From the NCBI GenBank assembly GCA_934692455.1, contig CAKUTY010000011.1, forward strand, positions 1-21,430: a stretch of 21,430 nt of DNA. Reading direction: 5' to 3'. This stretch comes from an uncultured Erysipelotrichaceae bacterium (lineage in GTDB: Bacteria > Bacillota_I > Bacilli_A > Erysipelotrichales > Erysipelotrichaceae). The notes under the pieces are model-generated. The model searched no databases. It was given only the letters and a program-made list of their open reading frames with translations, and was not told the DNA's origin. Of this stretch, positions 8,510-17,700 are shown piece by piece; the first letter of the stretch is position 1; each line of letters starts with the position of its first letter. A program made the position numbers and the translations under genes.

Positions 8510-9379
8510 ATGCCAACTACATATGCTCACTGGCGCTTTGGGGATAAGTGTATCAAGACATTGCCAGTAGAAATTCAAAAAATCATTAATGAAAATCGTC
8601 CCATATTTGATTACGGTGTCCACGGACCCGACATTTTCTTTTATTACAACTGTTTAAAGCACAATGATATCAATCAAAAAGGAACTGATATGCACGATAC
8701 CAGTTACAAGGATATCTTAGCTATCTTTAAATCTAATTATCTAAAGAATCAAGATGATAAGGATGCTAAGTTAGCTTACTTATTAGGCTTTACTTGTCAC
8801 TTTACATTAGATTCATATTGTCATGGCTATATTGAGATTAAAGAAGAAACTTCTAAGGTATCTCATGGCAAGATAGAATCTCAATTTGACCGTTATCTTT
8901 TAATTAAAGATGGTTACAATCCCGTAAAGAAGTCAGTTACTTTTTCATTAAAGCCTGATAGAAAGATGGCAAAAGATATTTCTGAATTATTTGGTGATGT
9001 TGATGAAGAAACGGTATACAAAACTATTAAGGATCAAAAGAAATATCTTGATTTATTAAAAGACAGCAACTGTATAAAAAGATTTATTTTAAATACAGGT
9101 ATGGACTTAGCTCATTGTAAGGACTTTAAGGATTTATTATTGACTACCAAAAACGATCCTAGATGCTTAGATTCTAGCTTAAGACTTGATAAATATTTTG
9201 ATAAGGCGGTTGAGCATTATCCAATATTGGCTCAAAACTTAATCGATTATCTAAACAACAAAGAAGAACTTCCACCTTATTTCAAACATGACTTCACTCC
9301 TAAAGAGGATTATAGAAGTCTTCCAGTATTGAGTTATGAAGAAGAAAAGAAATATGAGGTAAAGGATCTACAAGATTAG
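8510..9379 (+). CDS. Zinc-dependent phospholipase C family protein, cytosolic form
   Basis: Matches the zinc-dependent phospholipase C / S1-P1-like helical family, whose members bind three metal ions with clustered His and Asp. Candidate ligands lie where expected: His7 (AHWRFG), His38 and Asp41 in GVHGPDIFFYY, His62 in MHDTS, His97 and Asp101/His105 in the FTCHFTLDSYCHGY block, and His119/Glu123 in SHGKIESQFDR. Length 289. Unlike secreted alpha-toxin-type enzymes there is no signal peptide and no PLAT/C2 domain, so it probably acts in the cytosol; substrate unknown and might not be a phospholipid. ATG with AAGGAG 7 nt upstream. Followed after 9 nt by the UMF1-type transporter gene, so the two form an operon ending at the 10740-10764 terminator. 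Family call is good, activity inferred. Confidence 0.78.
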   Translation: MPTTYAHWRFGDKCIKTLPVEIQKIINENRPIFDYGVHGPDIFFYYNCLKHNDINQKGTDMHDTSYKDILAIFKSNYLKNQDDKDAKLAYLLGFTCHFTLDSYCHGYIEIKEETSKVSHGKIESQFDRYLLIKDGYNPVKKSVTFSLKPDRKMAKDISELFGDVDEETVYKTIKDQKKYLDLLKDSNCIKRFILNTGMDLAHCKDFKDLLLTTKNDPRCLDSSLRLDKYFDKAVEHYPILAQNLIDYLNNKEELPPYFKHDFTPKEDYRSLPVLSYEEEKKYEVKDLQD

Positions 9380-9388
9380 GGTAAATTT

Positions 9389-10732
9389 ATGAATTTATTA
9401 AAGAAATTAAACAACTTAAAAGCTTTTAGGGGCTTAAATGAAAAAGAATTTGCGTGGGTACTATATGATGTAGGTAACTCAGCATATACAATGTTAGCTT
9501 GTTCACTTATTCCTATTTGGTTTAAACAAACAGCTATCGGAACTGCGCCTGGTCAAATCTCAAGTGATAACGCTACTGCTTATTGGGCCTTGGCAACTTC
9601 TCTTGTAACAGTACTTGTTGCCTTCATTGGACCGGTTTGTGGTGTCTTAGCCGATCATAAAGATAAAAAGAAAATTGTTTTCCAAACAAGTGTTGCGATT
9701 GGTATTATCGCTTGTATCTTAAATGGTTTAGCTAATACATGGTTTATCTTCTTAGGCATCTTTGTCGTTACTAAGATCGCCTATCAGGCATCATTAACTT
9801 TCTATGACTCGATGTTAAATGATATTACCAGTGAAGAAAGATCTGATGAAGTATCTTCTTATGGCTATGCATGGGGTTATATCGGTTCTTGCATCCCATT
9901 CTTGTTGGCACTTATCGCTTATTGCTTAAGTGGTGGTGTTAGTGAAAATTTAATGTTATTTTCACCAAGACTTGGCATGATTATTGGCTTTGTAGTAACA
10001 GCCTTATGGTGGCTTGTTGTATCATTTCCACTTATCAAAAACTATAAACAAGTTAATTATGTTGAAGATACTAAGCGTGGCATTTCAAAAGCCTTCAAAA
10101 AGATTGGTAACACATTAAGAAGAATTGCCAAGGAAGATAAGAAAGTGTTGTATTTCTTGATTGCCTTCTTCTTATATATTGATGGTGTAGGTACTATCAT
10201 CGATAACTGTATCAACCTAGGCACTGACTTAGGTTTAAATACAGTAGGACAAGTAGTATTCTTGTTACTAACACAAGTGGTTGCTTTTGGTGGTTCTTTA
10301 TTCTTTGCGAAATTAAGTAAGAAAAAGGATACTGTAGAACTTATTAAGATTTGTATCATAGGTTATACTGCCGTATGTCTATATGCCCTAACTCTTACAA
10401 ATATTTGGCAATTTGCGATTATGGCCTTCGGTGTAGGATGTTTCCAAGGTTCTATTCAATCACTTTCTAGATCATATTATGCAAAGATTATTCCAAGCGA
10501 AAATAGTGGTGAGTACTTTGGTATCTATGATATCTTTGCCAAGGGCGCTTCTTTCTTAGGTTCATTTGTAATCTTCGTGGTTAAGAAGATTGGCATCAAA
10601 ACTGGTGGTGTCTTTACTTTCTTTGGTGTAACCATCAAGTCAATCAATGTTGCTGTTGGTCTATTAGCATTCTTCTTTATCCTAGGTTATATCTTTATCG
10701 GTAAGGCTGATAAGCAAGAAAAAATTAATTAG
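9389..10732 (+). CDS. MFS transporter, UMF1 (Atg22-like) family
   Basis: Integral membrane protein of 447 residues with about 12 hydrophobic segments. The N-terminal EFAWVLYDVGNSAYTMLACSLIPIWF is the diagnostic UMF1/Atg22-like signature, followed by a DHKDKKK loop after the second or third helix (MFS motif-A position) and TFYDSMLNDITSEERSDEVSSYGYAWGYIGS, also typical. In yeast the family acts in vacuolar amino-acid efflux; bacterial substrates are undefined. The second half has a well-conserved LSRSYYAKIIPSENSGEYFGIYD motif. The start ATG has a modest AGGGT site 7-8 nt upstream. Downstream partner of the phospholipase C-like gene (9-nt gap), which could mean import or export of that enzyme's substrate or product, but nothing in the sequence proves it. 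Confidence 0.88.
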   Translation: MNLLKKLNNLKAFRGLNEKEFAWVLYDVGNSAYTMLACSLIPIWFKQTAIGTAPGQISSDNATAYWALATSLVTVLVAFIGPVCGVLADHKDKKKIVFQTSVAIGIIACILNGLANTWFIFLGIFVVTKIAYQASLTFYDSMLNDITSEERSDEVSSYGYAWGYIGSCIPFLLALIAYCLSGGVSENLMLFSPRLGMIIGFVVTALWWLVVSFPLIKNYKQVNYVEDTKRGISKAFKKIGNTLRRIAKEDKKVLYFLIAFFLYIDGVGTIIDNCINLGTDLGLNTVGQVVFLLLTQVVAFGGSLFFAKLSKKKDTVELIKICIIGYTAVCLYALTLTNIWQFAIMAFGVGCFQGSIQSLSRSYYAKIIPSENSGEYFGIYDIFAKGASFLGSFVIFVVKKIGIKTGGVFTFFGVTIKSINVAVGLLAFFFILGYIFIGKADKQEKIN

Positions 10733-10739
10733 GGTACAT

Positions 10740-10764
10740 AAAAAGTCATCTAAGATGACTTTTT
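10740..10764. terminator. Strong bidirectional terminator between the transporter and patatin genes
   Basis: Perfect 10-bp stem AAAAAGTCAT / ATGACTTTTT with a 5-nt loop; T-rich on one arm and A-rich on the other, so it works for both converging genes (stops at 10732 and 10772). It closes the phospholipase C/transporter operon on the plus strand and the four-gene operon on the minus strand. Confidence 0.85.
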
Positions 10765-10771
10765 ATAATGC

Positions 10772-11677
10772 TTAACTATTTAAGAATTCCTTGATTTCAT
10801 CAAAATGGCTCATCGCATCAAAGTAACCTAGATAATATAAATCACTTAACTTATCTAAGTCTTTTTCAAGTCTTGTGATGGTAACTGGTCTACTTGGCGT
10901 TAAACTATAGACTTTCTTTTGTAGGACAAGTTGATCAATCAAATCACAGTCCTCATTATAGCCTGTATTGGCATTCATATAGCTTTCCACAAAGTTTGGA
11001 TAATCAGCATATTGTTTCTTAACAATTTCAACTTCTTTGCCTACCGGTTTACGGCGATAGTCAGATTGTCTTGTACCGATAAAGATAATCTTATCGTTTT
11101 TATCTTCAATAGCTTTTCTAATCGGAATCTTTGTTGCAATACCACCATCTAAGTATTTATTACCGTTGATTTCAACCATCTTAGAAATAATTGGAAGGCT
11201 TGCTGAAGCTTTAATTGCATCATAGAAAATTTCTCTACCTTCTTTATTTGTAAAATAATCTGCCTTACCAGTTTCCACATTAGTCGCAACGATATTTAGA
11301 TTACGATCGCCCTTGAATATTCTTTCTTCGTTTAAGGGATAAATCTCTGCCAAGTCTTCAAACATGAATCTAAAACCAATCAAACTGCCTGATTCACGGA
11401 AGGCTTTTAAGCCTACATATCTTTTTTCGTTTCTAAATTCTAAAATCAATAATGCACTTCTGCCAAAAGCACCAGCGATATAGTTAGTAGCCGTTAAAGC
11501 ACCAGCAGAAACACCATAACAAGTTTGGATATTAAGATTATGTTCCATGAAATAATCAAGCACACCGGCCGTATAAATACCTCTAAAGGCACCACCTTCA
11601 AGTACAAGACAGCCTGGAGTAATATCTCCATCAAAATACTTAACTTTTAAATTATTTATATTCTTAAATTCTGCCAT
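10772..11677 (-). CDS. Patatin-like phospholipase (YjjU/RssA-type)
   Basis: Ser-Asp dyad lipid acyl hydrolase of the patatin family, expected to release fatty acids from membrane phospholipids. The glycine-rich oxyanion motif EGGAFRG (27-33), the nucleophile GVSAG with Ser57, and the catalytic DGG with Asp177 are all present, so it should be active. Length 301 with no signal peptide or membrane helix. The YLDGG plus the KASASLPIISK block match the stand-alone bacterial YjjU-like subgroup. It starts 14 nt inside the end of the adenosine-deaminase-like gene, a sign of translational coupling, and is the last gene of a four-gene minus-strand operon. Patatin enzymes serve as membrane-damaging effectors in CBASS (CapV) and as housekeeping lipid enzymes; which applies here is open. 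Confidence 0.88.
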   Translation of the reverse strand: MAEFKNINNLKVKYFDGDITPGCLVLEGGAFRGIYTAGVLDYFMEHNLNIQTCYGVSAGALTATNYIAGAFGRSALLILEFRNEKRYVGLKAFRESGSLIGFRFMFEDLAEIYPLNEERIFKGDRNLNIVATNVETGKADYFTNKEGREIFYDAIKASASLPIISKMVEINGNKYLDGGIATKIPIRKAIEDKNDKIIFIGTRQSDYRRKPVGKEVEIVKKQYADYPNFVESYMNANTGYNEDCDLIDQLVLQKKVYSLTPSRPVTITRLEKDLDKLSDLYYLGYFDAMSHFDEIKEFLNS

Positions 11678-14144
11678 TTTCCCTAGCCTTTCTTTTGAAT
11701 TTCTTAATCATTATTTTTATATCAAGACTATTATAATAAACATTCGCATATCCTATCAAAGACATCGCCTTAGCCTTTAGAATCTCAGAATCACCGGAAA
11801 CATAAATCAAAGCTTTAGCCTTACCATTTTTAGCCTCTTGAATTAAGTTAGCACAGGCTGAATTACCATCAATTGCCAATACAATAGATGGTCGCATTTC
11901 AAATATTTCATAATTAAAAGACTTATAAATACCCATTCCAAGATTCTCGGTAGAAACAACACAATAAATATTGGTCTTTTCGATCTTTTTAATCTCTTTT
12001 GATATAAGAGAATGAGGAACAATGGCATAGATTTCAAAACCCCTATTATGGTCAATTAAATACTTTTCATAGCCACTAATCTTATGTCCTACCACAAAAT
12101 AGAATTTCTTAGGATCTAGAGAATATAATAGTTCATCTAACATATCTAATTGAAAATTGTCTAACTTAACACTGCGGTTATCTTGATTAAAACTGCCACC
12201 AGCTAAGATAATTGGCATCTTATCAAGTGGAAAGTCTTTAATTCTATCTTTTAAAGCATCTGAAGATAGATAAATATCTTTATTTTCATAAGCTAAATTA
12301 ACTGTTTCAGTTTTATTGATTTCAATTAAGTCTTTAATATATTCACCAATATCCTTGTTTTCAGGATTAAATAGTTTAGTCTTTCTATCAAATGATTTTT
12401 CACTATCTTTGATTATTTTATCTTCAGTAGCACACATCAACTTAAAATCATTGTAGTCTAGTTTTAATAAAGATCTTAAGGCTAATTCTTCATCTAGTGA
12501 ATTTGTTCCATAGATACCACAACCATCTGACCCCTGAACGGCACTAACACCATTTTTTAAGAATTCTTTGATTGGATGAGCATCTAAGACAGTTAGATTA
12601 TTTAATCTTACATTGGAAGTTAATTGGAATTCAAGAATTACATTATTTTGTTTAAGTTTTCTAATTAAATCTTTGCCCTTCTTAGTCTTTAAACTGGTTG
12701 TATAAATACCGTGTCCTATACGAAGCTTAGGCATCTTTTGGCCCTTATCTAAAGAATCTAAGACAATATCAACAGCTCTTGTGACATTGTCTTTTAAAGA
12801 ATCGTTTTCACCAGCATGGATTCTAATGGTGAAATAAGGATCAGTTTTACTATAGGCTACAAGTTCTCTAATAACCGGTTCTAGTTCCCCAATATCATTT
12901 ATTTCTTCACCAACAAAGTCAGCACCCACAACATAAGGGTCCTTACACACTGCCTTTAAGACATCTAGGTTGTTTCTTAGATAGTTATCGCTAGTTATCT
13001 TATCTTTAACAATAGTTAATGGGATTCTTCTTAAAGCCGCCAAGAATCTTATTTTAACGCCAGTTTCTTTATAGGCTAAAGGAAGTATCTTATGATAAGA
13101 TTTGATTTCCTTAAGCATTTCTTCATTTCCCTTAACTAGAGTGGTATTAGATATTTCTACATAATTAATGCCCAAGGCCTTATACATTCTGGCAATCCAT
13201 AATAATTTATCTTCTAATAAAGTATTATCTTTATAATCAGGATTTGATGCATCTAATAACATTTTATTTAAATATCTTGATACATCTTTGTCTTGTATCT
13301 TGTCGATATTTTTAAGAGTAATCTTTTTATCTGAGTCTATGCCCTTGGCAAAGACATAACGATATAAGTATAGCTTTTCAAGGTTTGTGAAAACAGCTTG
13401 GCCATCTTTTAAAATTGATAAAGAAACTCTAATCTTGTTGATGTTGTAAGCTGCATCTTGATAGTTATTTAAGATTAAATCAGCAAAGTTGATAAAAGTA
13501 TTATCGTCAATCTTGCGGTCTAAATATTTACCCACCAGATTCGAGCCCAGATTTGAGCCCGTAAAATCCTCTGCGACCTTTTCTCTTTTATTTTCCAACA
13601 TCTTATATTGTCTATCATTTAACTTCAAACCAAGTTTCTTAATGTAGTAATATGGATACCTAATTTGGTGATAGATACCAAGAGCAATTAAAATATCTGG
13701 ATATAAATTAGCGTTCATATGCGTATGAACATCAGTTTTAAACTTAAATTCCTCTTCAATATAATTTCTAATCAAAACATCATTTAACGCAAGGTCACAC
13801 TTTTTTGTCTGTGACATTAGGGTCTTTGAAATAGCTGGAACTAAGGCTCTAGGTAAAATATTACCTTTAGAGTTAATAACAGCTACTGTTTTATTGTTGA
13901 ATTTAAGAATATGAATATGTTTATTTTCTTCATTAACATAAGTTGGTACCTTTCCTCTTATTTGTAGAAGTCCATCCTCACCCATACTTAAAGAAAGTTT
14001 GCAGATACTTGCAAGGTTTCTAATCAAGTTTCCACTTGAATGATTAGGCGTTCTTAAAATATAGTAATAATTATTTTTATCAAGATAAAAGTCAATTACT
14101 ATATCTTTTTCTAAATCCAAATAAAACGTATCAAAGTATTTCAT
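11664..14144 (-). CDS. Large adenosine-deaminase-like protein with a C-terminal Rossmann-like (possibly SLOG) domain
   Basis: 826 residues, about twice a normal adenosine deaminase (330-350). Residues 1-135 are an unrecognised N-terminal region. The deaminase part carries every metal and catalytic signature: HTH (His140/His142), HAGE (443-446, with the catalytic Glu446), GHG (His478) and Asp540 in GSDG, plus LTSNVRLNNL and HPIKEFLKNGV as in ADA. Two deviations: about 100 extra residues between HxH and HAGE, and the Asp that follows the metal Asp in ADA (TDDP) is Gly541 here, so substrate preference may differ. Residues ~640-826 form an alternating strand/helix domain starting ILAGGSF, which I read as Rossmann-like, perhaps SLOG. 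Starts 1 nt after the channel gene and overlaps patatin by 14 nt. Related in general design to long deaminases such as RdrB of RADAR, but no RdrA-type ATPase is here. Deaminase fold sure; SLOG uncertain. Confidence 0.75.
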   Translation of the reverse strand: MKYFDTFYLDLEKDIVIDFYLDKNNYYYILRTPNHSSGNLIRNLASICKLSLSMGEDGLLQIRGKVPTYVNEENKHIHILKFNNKTVAVINSKGNILPRALVPAISKTLMSQTKKCDLALNDVLIRNYIEEEFKFKTDVHTHMNANLYPDILIALGIYHQIRYPYYYIKKLGLKLNDRQYKMLENKREKVAEDFTGSNLGSNLVGKYLDRKIDDNTFINFADLILNNYQDAAYNINKIRVSLSILKDGQAVFTNLEKLYLYRYVFAKGIDSDKKITLKNIDKIQDKDVSRYLNKMLLDASNPDYKDNTLLEDKLLWIARMYKALGINYVEISNTTLVKGNEEMLKEIKSYHKILPLAYKETGVKIRFLAALRRIPLTIVKDKITSDNYLRNNLDVLKAVCKDPYVVGADFVGEEINDIGELEPVIRELVAYSKTDPYFTIRIHAGENDSLKDNVTRAVDIVLDSLDKGQKMPKLRIGHGIYTTSLKTKKGKDLIRKLKQNNVILEFQLTSNVRLNNLTVLDAHPIKEFLKNGVSAVQGSDGCGIYGTNSLDEELALRSLLKLDYNDFKLMCATEDKIIKDSEKSFDRKTKLFNPENKDIGEYIKDLIEINKTETVNLAYENKDIYLSSDALKDRIKDFPLDKMPIILAGGSFNQDNRSVKLDNFQLDMLDELLYSLDPKKFYFVVGHKISGYEKYLIDHNRGFEIYAIVPHSLISKEIKKIEKTNIYCVVSTENLGMGIYKSFNYEIFEMRPSIVLAIDGNSACANLIQEAKNGKAKALIYVSGDSEILKAKAMSLIGYANVYYNSLDIKIMIKKFKRKARENGRI

Positions 14145-14145
14145 A

Positions 14146-14745
14146 TTATTTTGCCTTAGGTAGATTCCACTTATATTTTATCGCTAACATTCTTAATGTA
14201 AATATAACAAAAAAGGTAACTATAATCGATAGGTTATCGTTTATTTTAAACAAGAAGAAGGAAGTGATAGAACCTATAATTGCTGCACAAGCATAGAAGT
14301 GTCTTGTGAAGATGGCTAGGTCTATGTGGGCAAAGATGTCTCTTAAAGCACCACCACCTACCGCAGTTAAAGTTCCTATGAATACCGATAAGAAGAAATT
14401 ATTGTAAGCTAGTGTTGTTTCAACGCCAACTACTGTAAATATTCCAAGTCCTATCGCATCCATAATTTGAATAGATAATTCTGCTTTTTTAAAGCAAGCT
14501 CTTGGTTTTGACATAAAGCAAGCTAGTGCAAAGGCAAAGGCCAATATCAAAGTAATTGGATTGTTGAATATTGAAGGTGGATTGATGCCTAAAAGAGCAT
14601 CTCTTAAAATACCGCCTCCTACCGCAGTAGTTAGGCCAAGCATAACAACACCAAAAATATCCATTCTGTTTTCAATGCCCACCATAGCTCCAGAGATGGC
14701 AAAAGCAATGGTTCCAATGTATTCTAATAGATTTAAAAATGTCAT
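14146..14745 (-). CDS. TRIC / UPF0126 family membrane protein (trimeric cation channel or glycine transporter type)
   Basis: Integral membrane protein of 199 residues, a normal length, with about seven hydrophobic segments. It shows the internal duplication of the UPF0126 family: TTAVGGGILRDALLG (39-53) is repeated as TLTAVGGGALRDIF (125-138), the GGG kinks lying in the pore helices of prokaryotic TRIC channels. Members have been described both as trimeric potassium channels and as glycine transporters (YadS/YicG); sequence alone does not decide. Translation likely depends on coupling: the ATG follows the stop of the coiled-coil gene by 2 nt with only a weak AAAG site, and its own stop is 1 nt from the next gene. 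Its place between a giant coiled coil and a deaminase is unusual for this normally solitary gene. Confidence 0.85.
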   Translation of the reverse strand: MTFLNLLEYIGTIAFAISGAMVGIENRMDIFGVVMLGLTTAVGGGILRDALLGINPPSIFNNPITLILAFAFALACFMSKPRACFKKAELSIQIMDAIGLGIFTVVGVETTLAYNNFFLSVFIGTLTAVGGGALRDIFAHIDLAIFTRHFYACAAIIGSITSFFLFKINDNLSIIVTFFVIFTLRMLAIKYKWNLPKAK

Positions 14746-14747
14746 AA

Positions 14748-17700
14748 TTAATTCTTTTTAAAGATAGTTGCAACCTTATTATTCATAACATCAACTTGTT
14801 TACGACGATTATTATTATCGTTAACTAAAGAATTGTAGTAATCATCTATTTCTTGCATCTTATTAGTAAAAATAGTAATTACCGCAAAACGTTTCATATC
14901 AATTTCATCATTAATCACATTGAATTTTTGATTAATCTCATCGATCTTCTTGTTGATTGTATCGATATCATTTGTGACATATGATGTTTCTTCTAATTCC
15001 GCTTCTTGTTCACGCAAGAAAATTTGATTTTCTCTATCGATGTTTTCAAGATGCATCTTTTCAAGAACTTCTTTATCTTCATTGAATTTATTTTCAAGTT
15101 CAGCTAAACGTTCTTCATATAAAGTTTTCTCTTCATCAATATTTTTAATGTTTAAATCAATTTTGTATCTTAAGTTAGCTTGTCTTTCTTTTTCCTTAAC
15201 TATTAATTCCTCGTACTTATCACTAATTTCTTTGATTTGTGATTCATAAGTATTTGTGATAGTTCCTTTAGAATTAACATTTTCTTCGAATTCCTTGGCG
15301 ATTTGTTCAAGTTTTTCTTTCTTATATTCATTAAGCGTCTTAACAGCTTCTTGGTGAGTGTTGTTTAATTCATCAATCTTTTCTTTGAATTCAGAAGCTA
15401 AAATTAACATGATGTCTTCTTTTTGATCATTCTCGTTTTTCAAGACAAAAGGTCTAACTTTAACAAGTTCATCATATGTATCAAAGGCATCAACTAGTTC
15501 TTTTTTAATATCATTAACTTTTTTAGCGAATGTGTCGTTTAACTCGTTTTGTTTAAGAACGATATTAGCGATTTCTTCTTTTAGATTGTTGATATAAGCA
15601 CCAGTTTGGTTCTTTAATTCTTCAAATTTTTGGTTTTGTTCATCAACATAGTTTTCATAGCCCTTATTCGCATCATCAAAGTCTCTAGCTAATTGGTAAC
15701 GTTTTTCAATTAGTTCTTTCTTGGTGTTATGAAGGTTATTTAATGTTGACTTGTTATTTTCTCTTAATTCCTTAAGAGCCTTATCGTAATTACTCTTTAA
15801 AAGTTCTGTTTCTAAATCATTCTCTTTTTGTTTAGCTTGGATTAGATTTTGCCACTCACTTCTTTTTAGTACAGCTTCGTTTTCTGCATAGTTTAATTCA
15901 TCAGCGGTTTCTCTAGTACGCGCAAGTTGTAGCTTGTAAGATGCAGTATATTCATTTTCAAGTCTATTTTTACGGTTCTTGATATCAGTTAAAAGGTCAG
16001 CACATTCAATCTTTAAAAGTTCTAGTTCTTTTTCCTTATTAGATATCTCAATATTGTTTTCTTGAACATAATTATCTTCTTGATGTTTTAAGTCAAGTTT
16101 CTTAATATTGAATTCATCTTTATAGTAAGTCATGACTTCTTTTATTTCATCATCATTTACATTCGTAATATAAGCTAGTTCGTTGTCTAAAGCTTCTTTG
16201 AATTCTTTAATTTCTTTTAGCTTGTTATCTAAATTATTTTTATAAATATTTAATTGATCTTGATGATTGTTTTCTAATTCTTCTAGCTTTTTCTTTTCTT
16301 CGGCTAATTTGTCAAGTAATGAAACTTTTATTTCTTGATTTTCATCTTTAAACTTAGCGATTTCTTCGTCTTTTTCCTTCTTCTTTTCATCCAAAATCGA
16401 GATTACAGAAGTGAGAGTTGTTTCTCTATCAGCATTTGAAATCGTTAAATCATTGAGAATCTTTTCTTCTTTTTTCTTTCTATTTATGAATTCATCAGTT
16501 ATTTTAGCTTGTTTACTTTCATAATTAGTCTTTAGAGTTTCTAAAGATTCTTCTTTTTTCTTATCAAGTTCAACTAAAAAGGCATTGAAGTTAGCTTCTT
16601 CAACATTAAGTTCATCTTTTAAAGCTTGGATATTCTTTAATAAGTCACTTCTAGTGCTTTGTAGCTTGGCTACATCAGCATTAAAATTATCTTCAAGTTC
16701 AATATTATTGGCATCAATAAAAGCTTTTTCTTTTTCAAATTTAGCCTTTTCATCTTCTTCTTGTTTATTTAAAGAAGTAAGTTTTTCTTGGTGTTGGTTT
16801 GTAAGATATTCGATTCTTTGTTCAAAAGATTTTTGTAGTCTTTCAATATCTGCATGATAATCAGCTTCTAGTTCTTGATCTTTCTTTTTAAATTCAGCCT
16901 CAATTTCAGCAACCGCTTCATCATATTTGGCTTTTAAATCTTCTTTTTTCTTAGCCAAATCTGCAAGTAATTTTTCATTTTCTTCTTTAGCCTTTACAGA
17001 AGTTACATTAACAAGGGTATCAATCTTTTCTTGAATAACTTGGATGTTATTGTTGATTCTTTGTTTTTCTTCTTCAAATCTGTTCTTAAGATTTTCTTTT
17101 TCAGCATCTGAATTGGAAACATATGTTTCAATGCTTGCTTGAATGGCTGCAATTTTAATGTTAAGACTGTCGATTTTATCATTAACCGCATTCTTGCTGT
17201 TTAAAATGGTTTCGATAATCGCATCATTTTCCGTCTTATATTCATCAATTTTCTGTTTATATTCATTCTCTTTTATTTCAAGAGAGTTTAAATATTCATC
17301 GTTTAATTCTTTTATCTTGTTTTTTAAATCATCGATTTTTTGTTTATAGTCTTTGCTTAGGGCTGTATATTTATTTTCTAATTCCTCATTATCATTCTTT
17401 AAAAGTCCGATGGCCTGTTGAGCTTGATTAAAACGATCGTTATAGCGATCTAATAAATAAGTTTTTCTTTTTTCAAATTCAACTTTTTCAATTTCGACCT
17501 TTTGTTTAAGAACTTGTAGTTCTTTCTCATGATTTTCTTTTTCATTAAGGTACTTTTGATCTAAGTTTTCTACAAATTCAGAGAATTGTTTTTTGAAATC
17601 TTCACTTCTATTTTTTAATTGTTCTTCTAGATTCGCTAGAGTTGTTTTTTCCTTATTTGTAAGAATACTAGCTAATTCATTTAATTCAGCTAAAGTCTTG

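Noticed and set aside
11664..14144. RADAR system (RdrA/RdrB) assignment
   Set aside because: No AAA+ ATPase of RdrA type is adjacent; only the general length and deaminase motifs resemble RdrB, which is too little to name it.
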